A stretch of DNA of 64,000 nucleotides from Gluconobacter frateurii. GTDB taxonomy: Bacteria > Pseudomonadota > Alphaproteobacteria > Acetobacterales > Acetobacteraceae. A program made the position numbers and the translations under genes. Shown here piece by piece: positions 44,968-53,394 of the stretch (positions are counted from its first letter, which is position 1; every line of letters begins with the position of its first letter). The DNA lies in assembly GCF_002723955.1 (NCBI RefSeq), contig NZ_BEWN01000001.1:806001-870000 (forward strand), read 5' to 3'. A model generated the notes under the pieces. The model saw only the letters and a list, made by a program, of their open reading frames with translations, made no database searches and was not told the DNA's origin.

Positions 44968-45092
44968 TTGAGAAACGTGGCCTTAGTCAGTCTTTCCACC
45001 AGAAGGAGACACCCATATTCTGGTGGAACCATCATAGCCGTGCTAGACCCGCCCGCATAGCTCCGAACATAACACGAAGAACTCCCCCCATA

Positions 45093-46043
45093 GTGCGATT
45101 TGCTCTTATTCATAATGCCCGTAGCCGCAAGAACAGGCGTAGTGGTTCCGTTTTTGCTGTTGAGGCCAAAGCGCTTCTGGGTGAAAACTTCGTTCCATCA
45201 GATAGTCGGGAAGGTATGACGGAGCACGTGCGCCATCTTTGCAAAAGAGATGTGCGGACGATCGTGATTGATGGTGGAGACGGCACAGTCAGCACAGCGT
45301 TGACTGCCATTGCCCGTGTCTATCCTGCCGACCGGCTGCCGGATATTGCTGTCCTGGCCTCAGGGAATACCAATCTGATCGCCAATGATGTCGGGTTCGG
45401 GCTACGCGGGATGGAGGCAATCCGTCGCCTTCAGCGAGGGGCGGCGATGCGTTCCAGCATCCGGACACCAATCCGGCTGTCATGGCCGGAGACAGACCGT
45501 AGTCCCGTTCTTGGGCTTTTTGGCGGCTGCACCGGATATGCGCGGGCTGTCCGGATTGCGCATTCCCCGACTGTGGTGCGCTTTGCGCCGCATGATCTGG
45601 CTGTTGGCTTTACGCTACTCAGCACTGTTATCAGTCTCATGTTTCGAAAAAGCCGGGAAAGCTGGCTCTCTGGCGAGGCTCTGAGGGTTGAAACCTCCGG
45701 GCATGCGTATGACGGAAACAGCTTCATGTTTCTGACGACGGGATTGTCCAAGCTCTCCCGTGGGATCTGGCCTTTCTGGGATGCGGAGCCGAATGTTGAA
45801 GGACTCCGCTACCTCGATGTCGGGGCTCATCCAGAAAATCTCTCACGCGCGACGGCTGCGTTGCTGTGTGGCCGTGCGCCACGCTGGCTGCGTCGTCATC
45901 CGGATTACGTCAGCGGCCGCACCGATGACATGATTCTGACGACGAAAAGCGATTTCGTTCTGGACGGCGAGGTTTTCACGCCGTCCGAACATGAGCAGAT
46001 GCGTCTTGAGCGTGGACCGGCATTCCGTTTTCTCCATGCCTGA
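45093..46043 (+). CDS. Diacylglycerol kinase-family lipid kinase, candidate ceramide kinase
   Basis: A lipid kinase of about 316 residues. The nucleotide loop VIDGGDGTVSTAL (G-G-D-G-T), the following LASGNTNLIANDVG and the C-terminal FVLDGEVF match the DAGK/sphingosine kinase/ceramide kinase catalytic fold. I place the start at GTG 45093 (VRFALIHNARSRKN) because the longer frame to 44940 runs into the divergent gene; the ribosome binding site is weak. The next gene begins inside it with an 8-nt overlap. Near serine palmitoyltransferase genes, a ceramide kinase as described in Caulobacter is the likeliest role. Confidence 0.82.
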   Translation: MRFALIHNARSRKNRRSGSVFAVEAKALLGENFVPSDSREGMTEHVRHLCKRDVRTIVIDGGDGTVSTALTAIARVYPADRLPDIAVLASGNTNLIANDVGFGLRGMEAIRRLQRGAAMRSSIRTPIRLSWPETDRSPVLGLFGGCTGYARAVRIAHSPTVVRFAPHDLAVGFTLLSTVISLMFRKSRESWLSGEALRVETSGHAYDGNSFMFLTTGLSKLSRGIWPFWDAEPNVEGLRYLDVGAHPENLSRATAALLCGRAPRWLRRHPDYVSGRTDDMILTTKSDFVLDGEVFTPSEHEQMRLERGPAFRFLHA

Positions 46044-46974
46044 CGCTCTTGAAAAATTCCTGATCGGGGAACTGACAACTTCGGTTCATCCTGATGTCGT
46101 GGCCTTCGCGGATGCTTTGGCTTCTGCCTGCCCTCAGACCCCTCTTGGGGTCTTGTTTTATGGGTCTGTCCTGCGGACGGAAGACTTCGAAGGTATTCTC
46201 GATTTCTATATTGTAACGGAAGACGCTGGAGGCTTTACAGGAGGGCTGGTTTCACGAACCGGCAATCTTCTGTTGCCGCCTAATGTGCGTTATGCGGAAT
46301 TCAAAACCGGACAGCGAACTCTGCGGGCCAAAATCGCGGTCCTGTCACGCCAGCAGTTTGAAGAGCGCACAACGCTTGGCACGCTGGACACAACCCTGTG
46401 GGCCAGATTCTGCCAGCCAGTCAGGCTCATCTGGGTGAGGGACGAAAAAGCCGCAGACACGCTTCTCGATCTGATTGCACGGTGTGTAACCACGGCGTCC
46501 TGCTGGGCAGCTTTGTTGGGAGCGCCGCGTATGACGGCGATTGAATACTGGCAGTCCCTCTTTTCACGGACCTACGCTTCTGAATTGCGAGTTGAGAAGA
46601 AGGGCCGAGGGCAAAGCCTGATCTCCGGTCAGGAGAACCGATTTGCAGCCATGTTGCCACTGGGTTGGGCGCGGGCTCACCTCCGTTATTCGGCTACGGG
46701 AAATGCGCTGGAACCCGTTCTGTCTCTCGGGGCCCGAAAGCGTGCTGCACGGCGTTGGAAGTTGGTCGCTCAGACCGGCAAGTCTCGGAATGTCGTTCGC
46801 TTGATAAAGGCGGCTTTCACCTTCGAGAACGGAGCGTCCTATCTTGCTTGGAAAATCCAGCGGCATACGGGGCTGGACCTGAATCTTTCCGAAGCGGAAC
46901 AGAAACATCCGCTTCTGTTTCTGCCAGTTCTTCTGCGGCGTATGCAGCGCTTGCGCAAGCAGGCGCAGAGCTAA
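46036..46974 (+). CDS. Tam41-like nucleotidyltransferase (candidate lipid-phosphate cytidylyltransferase)
   Basis: A 312-residue protein of a family usually left unnamed. I see similarity to mitochondrial Tam41 (CDP-DAG synthase): LFYGSVLR for the Y-G-S-G-V nucleotidyltransferase loop, GILDFYIVTED for the metal-binding L-D-F-x-x-x-V-D-D, KIAVLSRQQFE for Y-G-V-I-S, LWARFCQPVRLIW for the A-G-R-L-Q-K-P-V segment and FSRTYASELR for L-S-Y-S-G-D-F-R. The first loop is shortened and diverged. ATG 46036 lies inside the lipid kinase stop region (8-nt overlap), so the two are translationally coupled. I infer that it may turn the kinase product plus CTP into a CDP-lipid. Confidence 0.65.
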   Translation: MPDALEKFLIGELTTSVHPDVVAFADALASACPQTPLGVLFYGSVLRTEDFEGILDFYIVTEDAGGFTGGLVSRTGNLLLPPNVRYAEFKTGQRTLRAKIAVLSRQQFEERTTLGTLDTTLWARFCQPVRLIWVRDEKAADTLLDLIARCVTTASCWAALLGAPRMTAIEYWQSLFSRTYASELRVEKKGRGQSLISGQENRFAAMLPLGWARAHLRYSATGNALEPVLSLGARKRAARRWKLVAQTGKSRNVVRLIKAAFTFENGASYLAWKIQRHTGLDLNLSEAEQKHPLLFLPVLLRRMQRLRKQAQS

Positions 46975-46979
46975 GACAT

Positions 46980-47009
46980 AAAAAAGGACCTTCGAGAAGG
47001 TCCTTTTTT
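46980..47009. terminator. Bidirectional terminator between convergent operons
   Basis: A perfect 13-bp stem AAAAAAGGACCTT (46980-46992) pairs with 46997-47009 over a 4-nt loop, giving a T-run on both strands. It ends the lipid kinase operon and the serine palmitoyltransferase operon. Confidence 0.97.
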
Positions 47010-47031
47010 ATGTTTGAAGATCCAGTTTTCT

Positions 47032-48225
47032 TCAGGCTTGGAAGTGTTCCGCTACTGCTTTGAAAACTGCTGTCGCCTTGTCAATTTCTTCTGCACTGTG
47101 AGCAGCCATGACGGAGCATCGCAGGAGCGGGCGGTTGTCAGGCGTCGCCGGTGGAAGAGACAGGTTCACATACACGCCGTTTTCCAGCAGAGCATTCCAG
47201 AAGCCAACAGCCTGCGGAATATTCTCAAGCGTAACAGCGACGACTGGAGAAACATGCTCACCGGTCTGGAGTCCGGCAGCCTTTAGGCCTGCGTGAAGAC
47301 GGGCGGCATTTTCCTGCAACTTCACGCGCAGTTCCGGGCGCGCTTCCATGTCATCCAGAGCCGCAAGGGTCGCAGCGATAATTTCCGGGGGTAGGGACGC
47401 TGTGAACATGTAAGGGCGTGAGCATAGGCGCATCAGATCCACGCCGTCATGGTCCGTGACGCAGTAGCCACCAACTGTGCCAAGAGACTTGGAGAAGGTA
47501 CCGACAATGAAGTCGATGCCATCTTCACAGCCCTGCATCTCTGCAACGCCGCGGCCATGTTCGCCCAGTACGCCGAAGGAATGCGCTTCGTCTGCCATCA
47601 GGTAAGCGCCGTGACGCGTCTTGATGTCCACGAACTTGTCCAGAGGGGCGACATTCCCCGTCATGGAGTAGATGCCTTCAGCGATGATCAGCTTTGCGCC
47701 AGGATGATCTTTCAGGCGTGCGAGACGCTTTTCCAGATCGACCGGATCATTGTGGCGGAAACGAATGACCTGCGCGCCGGACAGCTTGGCGCCATCATAG
47801 ATGCTGGCATGACTGTCTGCATCGAGAAGCAGGACATCGTCCTTGTTCACGAGTGCAGAGATCGTGCCCAGGTTGGCTTGATATCCGGTGGAGAACACCA
47901 TGCAGTGCTTGCGGCCAAAGAAGGACGCAAGACGCTTTTCAAGGCGCTGATGCAAACCGAACGTGCCGTTGGCAATCCGGGAGCCGGTTGTGCCGACGCC
48001 CATGGTGCGGGCTGTTTCAATAGCGGCTTCAGCCGCACGCGAAGACTGGCTCAGACCAAGATAGTTGTTGGTGCCGAACAGAAGCGTCTCTCGGCCTTCG
48101 ATCAGCCCAACCGTCGCCGAAAGGGGGCGTTCGATCACAACCTCAAACGGGTTGCGCGGCGACACTGCGGTAAGCCCCTCGTAAGCTGTACGAAGCGCCG
48201 CGTGCTTGGCGAAGATATCGATCAC
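47032..48225 (-). CDS. spt: Serine palmitoyltransferase (alpha-oxoamine synthase family)
   Basis: A 397-residue PLP enzyme that condenses serine with an acyl thioester to 3-ketosphinganine, the first step of sphingolipid synthesis. The PLP Lys is in FIVGTFSKSLGTVGGY; LMADEAHSFGVLGEHGRG and FGTNNYLGLSQSSRA are conserved. GTG 48225 overlaps the ACP stop (GTGA), so I prefer it to ATG 48255, which would overlap by 34 nt. KBL- or HemA-type activity cannot be excluded by sequence alone, but the acyl-ACP synthetase and ACP upstream strongly favour serine palmitoyltransferase. It is the last gene of the operon. Confidence 0.9.
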   Translation of the reverse strand: MIDIFAKHAALRTAYEGLTAVSPRNPFEVVIERPLSATVGLIEGRETLLFGTNNYLGLSQSSRAAEAAIETARTMGVGTTGSRIANGTFGLHQRLEKRLASFFGRKHCMVFSTGYQANLGTISALVNKDDVLLLDADSHASIYDGAKLSGAQVIRFRHNDPVDLEKRLARLKDHPGAKLIIAEGIYSMTGNVAPLDKFVDIKTRHGAYLMADEAHSFGVLGEHGRGVAEMQGCEDGIDFIVGTFSKSLGTVGGYCVTDHDGVDLMRLCSRPYMFTASLPPEIIAATLAALDDMEARPELRVKLQENAARLHAGLKAAGLQTGEHVSPVVAVTLENIPQAVGFWNALLENGVYVNLSLPPATPDNRPLLRCSVMAAHSAEEIDKATAVFKAVAEHFQA

Positions 48226-48476
48226 GCCTGGCTGGCCTTGAGGGTGTGTAGGCATGCAGCCAGATCGTTGATGGTCCGGATGTCGGCCAGCTTGTCCAGC
48301 GGGACCGAGACATCCAGTTCGTCTTCAATTTCCATAACGAAATTCATGACTGCCAGGCTATCGAAAGCCAGATCTTCGACGATCTTGCTGTTGCCATTGA
48401 TGTCCCGCGGAACTTTCGGGTTGGCGAGCAGTTTTTCGATGATCATGCCGGAGATGCCGGCGACGCTGTCAGTCAT
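48222..48476 (-). CDS. Specialised acyl carrier protein for sphingolipid synthesis
   Basis: An 84-residue ACP, clearly distinct from AcpP at 33196. The phosphopantetheine Ser is in EDLAFDSLAVMNFVMEIEDEL. It lies between an acyl-ACP synthetase and serine palmitoyltransferase and is coupled to the latter by a GTGA overlap. This is the arrangement of the dedicated ACP in Caulobacter ceramide synthesis, so it probably delivers the acyl chain to Spt. Confidence 0.9.
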   Translation of the reverse strand: MTDSVAGISGMIIEKLLANPKVPRDINGNSKIVEDLAFDSLAVMNFVMEIEDELDVSVPLDKLADIRTINDLAACLHTLKASQA

Positions 48477-48536
48477 GAAATTGAACTCTCGGTCTCTGTA
48501 TGCAGTTTTGGGGACGCTTTATGCGTCAAAGCACGT

Positions 48537-48572
48537 CAGTCCGCTACCCCTTCTGTGCAAGGGGGCGGACTG
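48537..48572. promoter_or_regulatory. Intercistronic hairpin between acyl-ACP synthetase and ACP genes
   Basis: CAGTCCG (48537-48543) pairs with CGGACTG (48566-48572), with a second stem between ACCCCTT and AAGGGG inside. There is no T-run on either side. It may stabilise or partly attenuate the transcript and change the ratio of ACP/Spt to the upstream genes. Confidence 0.45.
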
Positions 48573-48579
48573 ATGTTGT

Positions 48580-50388
48580 TCAGGCTGCTGAACTTGCAGC
48601 CTGTTCCAGGTCGAACTGACCCGAGAGCAGCATTGCCTTGGCGCGGGCACGCGTCAGCTTTCCAGAAGACGTCTGCGGAAGCGTACGAGGTGGAACCAGA
48701 ACGACCCGGACATCCACGCCATGTTGACGACGGAAGAGGCTGGTGACTTCATCACGCAGGCTGTTGCGACTTTCTTCTTCGGTGGCGCGACACTGCACCA
48801 GAGCCACGATGCTCTCGCCGGTTTCCGTTTCAACTGAAAAAACAGCGACGTCGCGAGAGCGCAAAGTGCTTATTTCACTTTCGGCGGACCACTCAAGATC
48901 CTGAGGCCAGATATTGCGGCCATTGATGATGATCAGGTCCTTGGCACGGCCTGTGACCACGATCTGACCATTCAGGTGATAGCCAAGATCGCCTGTATTC
49001 AGCCAGCCATCAGCATCCAGAACAGCTTCTGTTTCTTCTGGACGACGGAAATAGCCGCACATCAGGCTGGGGCCCCGAACGAAAACGCAGCCGACATGAC
49101 GATCGGGCTGGACCTTACCTGACGGGTCGCGCACCTCAATTTCATGTTCAGGCAGAGGCTCGCCGCACAGCACGAAGGTCCGAAGGGCATGAGACGGATC
49201 GTTGGAGGGCTGGGCGAGTCCATCCTTCTCGAGCGTCCGCAGGTCGATTGTATCTGTCTGGATCCCAGTGTTCAGCGGAGCGAAGCTGATGGCGAGCGTA
49301 GCTTCTGCCATGCCATAACTGGCAACAAAAGCGCGCGCATCGAACCCATTGGAGGCAAAGCGTTCAGCAAAGCCTTCAAGGATATGGTGGCGGATCATGT
49401 CACCGCCGATGCCAGCAATGCGCCAACACGAAAGATCCAGTTCGGCCTGACCGCTGCGGCGTGAGCAGAGCTCGTATCCGAACGACGGGCTGTAGGCGAT
49501 CGTGCCACGGTTCCGCGAGATCAGGTCCAGCCAGACATGCGGGCGCCGGGCAAATTCACGCGTCGGCAGCAGATCGACCGTCAATTGGCATGTGAGTGGC
49601 GTCAGGAAAAACCCTACCAGTCCCATGTCATGATAAAGCGGGAGCCAGGACACACAGCGATCATCACGCGGGTCTTCTGCCGGATGAACCTTCAGGCCGT
49701 CCCGGGCAATGGCACGGGCATTGGCCATGCCGGCAGCCTGCGTCACGGAGACGCCCATCGGGAAGCGGGTGCTGCCTGATGAAAACTGCAGATAGGACAG
49801 GTCTTCAGGCCGGATGTCCGGCAAATCGACACTGGCCTCGGCATGGCGATGCAGGTCCGCAGGGGAGCCGCCGAAGATCAGGTCCAGACCGTCCACAATA
49901 TCAGAAGTCCAGCTTCCGATCACATCCGGCACGACAACTGCGCGCGCGGCCGCTACCTGAATCATGCCACGAAGCGTGGACACATATCCTTCCTTGCCAC
50001 CAAAGGCGACAGGAAGCGGAAGGGGGGCAGGAACCAGACCGGCATACTGACAGCCGAAGAAGATGCGGGCGAAATCGCCATCGCTTTCCGCAACAATCGC
50101 GACCCGGTCCCCAGGAGCCAGTCCAAGGCCCAGAAGGCGTCGGGCCATCGAGATCGCCTGTTCGCGCAGGACGCGGTAGGGCAGAGCTTCCAGAAGCTGT
50201 CCACGTCCGGAGTAGATGTTGAATCCACTCTCGCCCTGGGCTGCGTAATCAAGCGCTGCGGCGAAGCTCGGGAAATCTCCGTACCGTCTGACCAGACCGG
50301 AGCGGCTTGGCGTCGGAGCGGGATGGGCGATGGGGTTCTGGTTGTCCTCGGTCAAACCTAGACTAGCTCCATTAGGGTCGCCGGACAT
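48580..50388 (-). CDS. Fatty acyl-AMP ligase / acyl-ACP synthetase
   Basis: A 602-residue adenylate-forming enzyme. Core motifs are LQFSSGSTRFPMGVSVT (A3, with Met where Lys is usual), VASYGMAEATLAISF (A5), DGWLNTGDLGYHLNGQIVVTGRAKDLIIINGRNIWPQDLEW (A7-A8, described in parts) and TSSGKLTRARAK (A10 Lys). The FAAL-like organisation and adjacent ACP suggest it activates a fatty acid and transfers it to that ACP for Spt. The start overlaps the upstream stop as TGATG. A 103-nt gap with a hairpin separates it from the ACP gene. Confidence 0.87.
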   Translation of the reverse strand: MSGDPNGASLGLTEDNQNPIAHPAPTPSRSGLVRRYGDFPSFAAALDYAAQGESGFNIYSGRGQLLEALPYRVLREQAISMARRLLGLGLAPGDRVAIVAESDGDFARIFFGCQYAGLVPAPLPLPVAFGGKEGYVSTLRGMIQVAAARAVVVPDVIGSWTSDIVDGLDLIFGGSPADLHRHAEASVDLPDIRPEDLSYLQFSSGSTRFPMGVSVTQAAGMANARAIARDGLKVHPAEDPRDDRCVSWLPLYHDMGLVGFFLTPLTCQLTVDLLPTREFARRPHVWLDLISRNRGTIAYSPSFGYELCSRRSGQAELDLSCWRIAGIGGDMIRHHILEGFAERFASNGFDARAFVASYGMAEATLAISFAPLNTGIQTDTIDLRTLEKDGLAQPSNDPSHALRTFVLCGEPLPEHEIEVRDPSGKVQPDRHVGCVFVRGPSLMCGYFRRPEETEAVLDADGWLNTGDLGYHLNGQIVVTGRAKDLIIINGRNIWPQDLEWSAESEISTLRSRDVAVFSVETETGESIVALVQCRATEEESRNSLRDEVTSLFRRQHGVDVRVVLVPPRTLPQTSSGKLTRARAKAMLLSGQFDLEQAASSAA

Positions 50389-51518
50389 CAGGCGGCTTTC
50401 TGTAAAAAATCGACAATGGCATCCGCGGCAGCGGGGGCCGTAGGCTGTTCGCCTAGAGTTTCGAATGTCTCTAGTACATATTGGCGCTGAATCTCAAGGA
50501 AACGTGAGTGTGTCTCAAACGCCTTAACAATTTCGTCAGCTGGATGGGCGATATTATCCGTAACAGGCCCAAGCGTCCATGACTGATAATTCGGGTTGTT
50601 CTGCCAGTCTGCTTCATGAGCATTCAGAAACAGGCAGGGCCGGGGTTTTATCATGAATTCTGCAACCTGACTGCTAACGTCCCCGAGATAGAGATCTGCA
50701 CCCATGGTATAGGTCATATCGATACTGCGTTGACTTCCAGGGTCAACGATAAGGTGCGGAACACTTTCATAATCACGTTTGAGGGCTTCTCCCTCATCAC
50801 GATTATTGTCAAAGAGACGAAAGTGCGGCGCGAAGATCACATTGTACTGGTCTTGCCGGGCAAAGAAGTCCAGCAGGTCGCGGCCCATAGCCTTCCAGGA
50901 AGAAAATTTCTGCACAAAGTGTGGATTGTACAGAACGGTCGGACGATTGTTGCTGAAGAGTGGCTGTCTGCGGGCATGCATTCGCCGAACCAGATCAAAC
51001 TTTGCATATGTTCCGCGATGGTAGAAGCCCGGGCGGATAATACCGTTCTTCAACATGCGGTCTTCGACCTTCCGGCCCGGTACAAGCAGGTAATCAAATT
51101 TCCGCAGATGCTGTGCAAAGCCGATGGCGCGATCACCTGCGCCATGACCCGTCCAGATCATGCGGGGTGTACGCACGCCCATGTTGCGAAGCTGTAGAGA
51201 GGTTGCTTCAGGGACGATAATTGCTTCGAAGCCTCGGAAATACCGGCGTGAAAAGAAAAGGCCCAGGAGTCTGTCCAGTACACGGAGGCCCTGAGCTTCG
51301 ATGCGGTGGCGCAGGTTTTCCGAAATGGGAAGAAGATCAAACTGAACGCGTGATTCCGGATAGAGCGTTGCCAGTGACCGCGCCAGTTCGAGGTGGCTGC
51401 TAGTCAGGCAAGCGACATGTACGGAAATTTCAGGATGCCGTGCGGACATTTCGAGCGCAATCGGCAGAGCGTGCAGCGTCTGATGGCGCTGTGCAATCAG
51501 AGGAAAGACGACTTTCAT
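50388..51518 (-). CDS. CDP-glycerol glycerophosphotransferase-like (TagB/TagF fold) protein
   Basis: A 376-residue protein starting at ATG 51518 (MKVVFPLIAQRHQTLHALPI); the longer frame to 51776 lies inside the flippase gene and is rejected. IWTGHGAGDRAIGFAQHLRKFDYLLVPG, NRPTVLYNPHF, VIFAPHFRLFDN and TYTMGADLYLGDVSSQVAEFMIKPRPCLFLN (described in parts) match the GT-B fold of CDP-glycerol:glycerophosphotransferases, including G-H-G and D-x-S-S. It could add a glycerophosphate-type group to a lipid. It sits in the serine palmitoyltransferase operon, coupled as TGATG to the acyl-ACP synthetase gene. Confidence 0.78.
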   Translation of the reverse strand: MKVVFPLIAQRHQTLHALPIALEMSARHPEISVHVACLTSSHLELARSLATLYPESRVQFDLLPISENLRHRIEAQGLRVLDRLLGLFFSRRYFRGFEAIIVPEATSLQLRNMGVRTPRMIWTGHGAGDRAIGFAQHLRKFDYLLVPGRKVEDRMLKNGIIRPGFYHRGTYAKFDLVRRMHARRQPLFSNNRPTVLYNPHFVQKFSSWKAMGRDLLDFFARQDQYNVIFAPHFRLFDNNRDEGEALKRDYESVPHLIVDPGSQRSIDMTYTMGADLYLGDVSSQVAEFMIKPRPCLFLNAHEADWQNNPNYQSWTLGPVTDNIAHPADEIVKAFETHSRFLEIQRQYVLETFETLGEQPTAPAAADAIVDFLQKAA

Positions 51519-51520
51519 AG

Positions 51521-52882
51521 TCAGTTTGCCGTCCGCAATGTAGGGGTTCGAAGGACAAGGAAAAGCTGCAGACCAATCAGGAGTGTGACGCCCAGAAGAG
51601 TCATTGGGCCAACGCCGTCCAGTCCGTAGCGACGAACAACCAGCACGAGCCCGGGAAAGAACACGAGGCAGTCCAAAAGGCGGACTGACGTTGCTGCCCC
51701 GGAGCGGTTGGTTGTGAAGAGAAGAGGCTCCAGCGGTAGGCCCCAGACCGCCACCACCTCCGCGGCGAGCAGCCACAGGATGACGGGAAGCGTCTGCACG
51801 GCTCCGCTGTTACCAATATAGAGCTGAAGAAGGGGTTTTCCAGCCAGGAGGGTTGCAATCAGCAGACAGGTGCCAATGCAGCCCGCTGCTAGTGCCACCT
51901 GTAAGGTAAGACGATACAGGCGTGTCATGGCATGATCACGCCACAGGCGGGCCATTTCCGGATAGACTGTTGTCTGGATAATGGACGCTGGTTTGGCGAT
52001 GCCGGACGCAATCTGGCTGGCAATGCGGCAATAACCCGCACTGGCTGGGCCCACATAAGCGCCCACGACCAAAGTGCCGATATGGTTGAAGGTCAGAGCC
52101 AGAGCTGAATTGAGGTTGGTAGCAAGAGCGAAGCGGCGGATACCGGGATGGGTTTTAAAGAACGTTCCGCTGGAAAGATCCGGGAGAAGGCCCCACAGCT
52201 CCCTGGGAAGGCCCCGGATCAGGTTTCGTCGCATCAGTTCTCGCAAGGCCATGATGCTCAGCGTTGCCCAGGCAGCAACTTCAGCCAGAATCCAGACGGT
52301 TGCAAGCGCCATGACAGATGGGCCGGTGAAGGCAAGGGCTGCCGTACCGATCACACGAACAATCGTAGCCACCACGCCCTGAATGGAAATCAGATCATAG
52401 CGGTTGAAAACGCTGAGGAGCCCCGTTGGCGTTGCGGAGGCCATGAAGAGGATCGAGACGCAGAAGACGACGCCAATCACATGGATTTCCGGTGGCCATC
52501 CCAGGAGCGTCATGCCGGACAGGCTGATGGCAATACCGCCTGCGCACCCTAGTAGGCCTCCAATGCCGTCCAGAAGGAAGCTGAACGCAACAATACGCTG
52601 AAATCCGGAACAATCCCCGCTGGTCAGTGGGTGCAGCCCATATTTCAAGACGGTCTGCCAGGATTGAAAATCCACAAGGTCACTCATTGTCCGGGCGAAC
52701 GCGTACATCATGGCTATTAACCCGAACCCGTGACTGCCAAGCAGATGGGTGGCCATCCAGATGTGAACCAGGCTGAGTGGAGCGTTAATGACGCGACCGC
52801 CCAGAAGGAGGCTCACATTTTTCATGACACGCCGGCCGCCGACCGCTTTCTGGGGCTGTAAAGACGGTGTTGCGTCCGACAT
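51521..52882 (-). CDS. Polysaccharide/lipid flippase (Wzx/MOP-like)
   Basis: A 453-residue integral membrane protein with about 12 predicted helices, starting with RRVMKNVSLLLGGRVINAPLSLVHIWMATHLLGSHGFGL, the usual Wzx/RfbX-type beginning. The internal YVGPASAGYCRIASQIASGIAKPASI is also typical. Family members flip lipid-linked saccharides. It is the first gene of the serine palmitoyltransferase operon, 2 nt before the TagF-like gene, and may flip a sphingolipid or a glycan intermediate. Confidence 0.85.
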   Translation of the reverse strand: MSDATPSLQPQKAVGGRRVMKNVSLLLGGRVINAPLSLVHIWMATHLLGSHGFGLIAMMYAFARTMSDLVDFQSWQTVLKYGLHPLTSGDCSGFQRIVAFSFLLDGIGGLLGCAGGIAISLSGMTLLGWPPEIHVIGVVFCVSILFMASATPTGLLSVFNRYDLISIQGVVATIVRVIGTAALAFTGPSVMALATVWILAEVAAWATLSIMALRELMRRNLIRGLPRELWGLLPDLSSGTFFKTHPGIRRFALATNLNSALALTFNHIGTLVVGAYVGPASAGYCRIASQIASGIAKPASIIQTTVYPEMARLWRDHAMTRLYRLTLQVALAAGCIGTCLLIATLLAGKPLLQLYIGNSGAVQTLPVILWLLAAEVVAVWGLPLEPLLFTTNRSGAATSVRLLDCLVFFPGLVLVVRRYGLDGVGPMTLLGVTLLIGLQLFLVLRTPTLRTAN

Positions 52883-53394
52883 CAGGGTGTGGAAACTTTC
52901 ATCGCTGTCAGATCGTTGTCATGTATCGGCCTCAGAAATAGGCTTTTAGGTGAAAATCAAAACTCACATTTTATGACCGAACGTTGCACATCGGCGAAGG
53001 TCGTGTGGTTTTTATGGTAAAGTCATTGATTGGAATTGAAAAAATTCTCAAAAACTAGCTATCAGGCGTGGTGGGCTTTTGCGGATTTTGTTTGCGAAGT
53101 TGCAAACTTTGAAAACAGGGGTTGCTCTTCCAATGTGCCAAAAAGGAGTTGGCATACAAACGCATTTTTCTGAATTGAAGAACAACGTCGAAAGAAATAG
53201 CGGCCTTGAGTCGTGTGAGAGAAAATTTCTTCCCGAAAATATATCAAAATATTTCTAAACCGCTGAACAGGCTGCTGCATCGACTGTCCAAGGCGTATTG
53301 TATTCTTGCAGAGCGTGTTTCATACCACCTGCTGAGCGGGTTAAAAAACCGTTAAAATAGACGATCGGGCACTTGTCTGAAAGCAGGGAGACGC
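52883..53394. other. Intergenic region between the sphingolipid operon and the GT4 pair
   Basis: About 510 nt between divergent units, more AT-rich than the surroundings, especially 52940-53060 and 53180-53280. It should contain promoters for the flippase operon (left) and the GT4 pair (right). Small palindromes such as TGCCAA/TTGGCA (53136-53141 and 53149-53154) are present. I see no convincing gene. Confidence 0.55.

Noticed and set aside
47449-48573. 374-codon open frame on the plus strand
   Set aside because: It is antisense to the serine palmitoyltransferase and ACP genes, crosses their junction, and shows no family motif.
53062-53280. 72-codon frame on the minus strand in the 52.9-53.4 kb intergenic region
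   Set aside because: No convincing ribosome binding site, signal peptide or family similarity, and the region is AT-rich promoter-like DNA.
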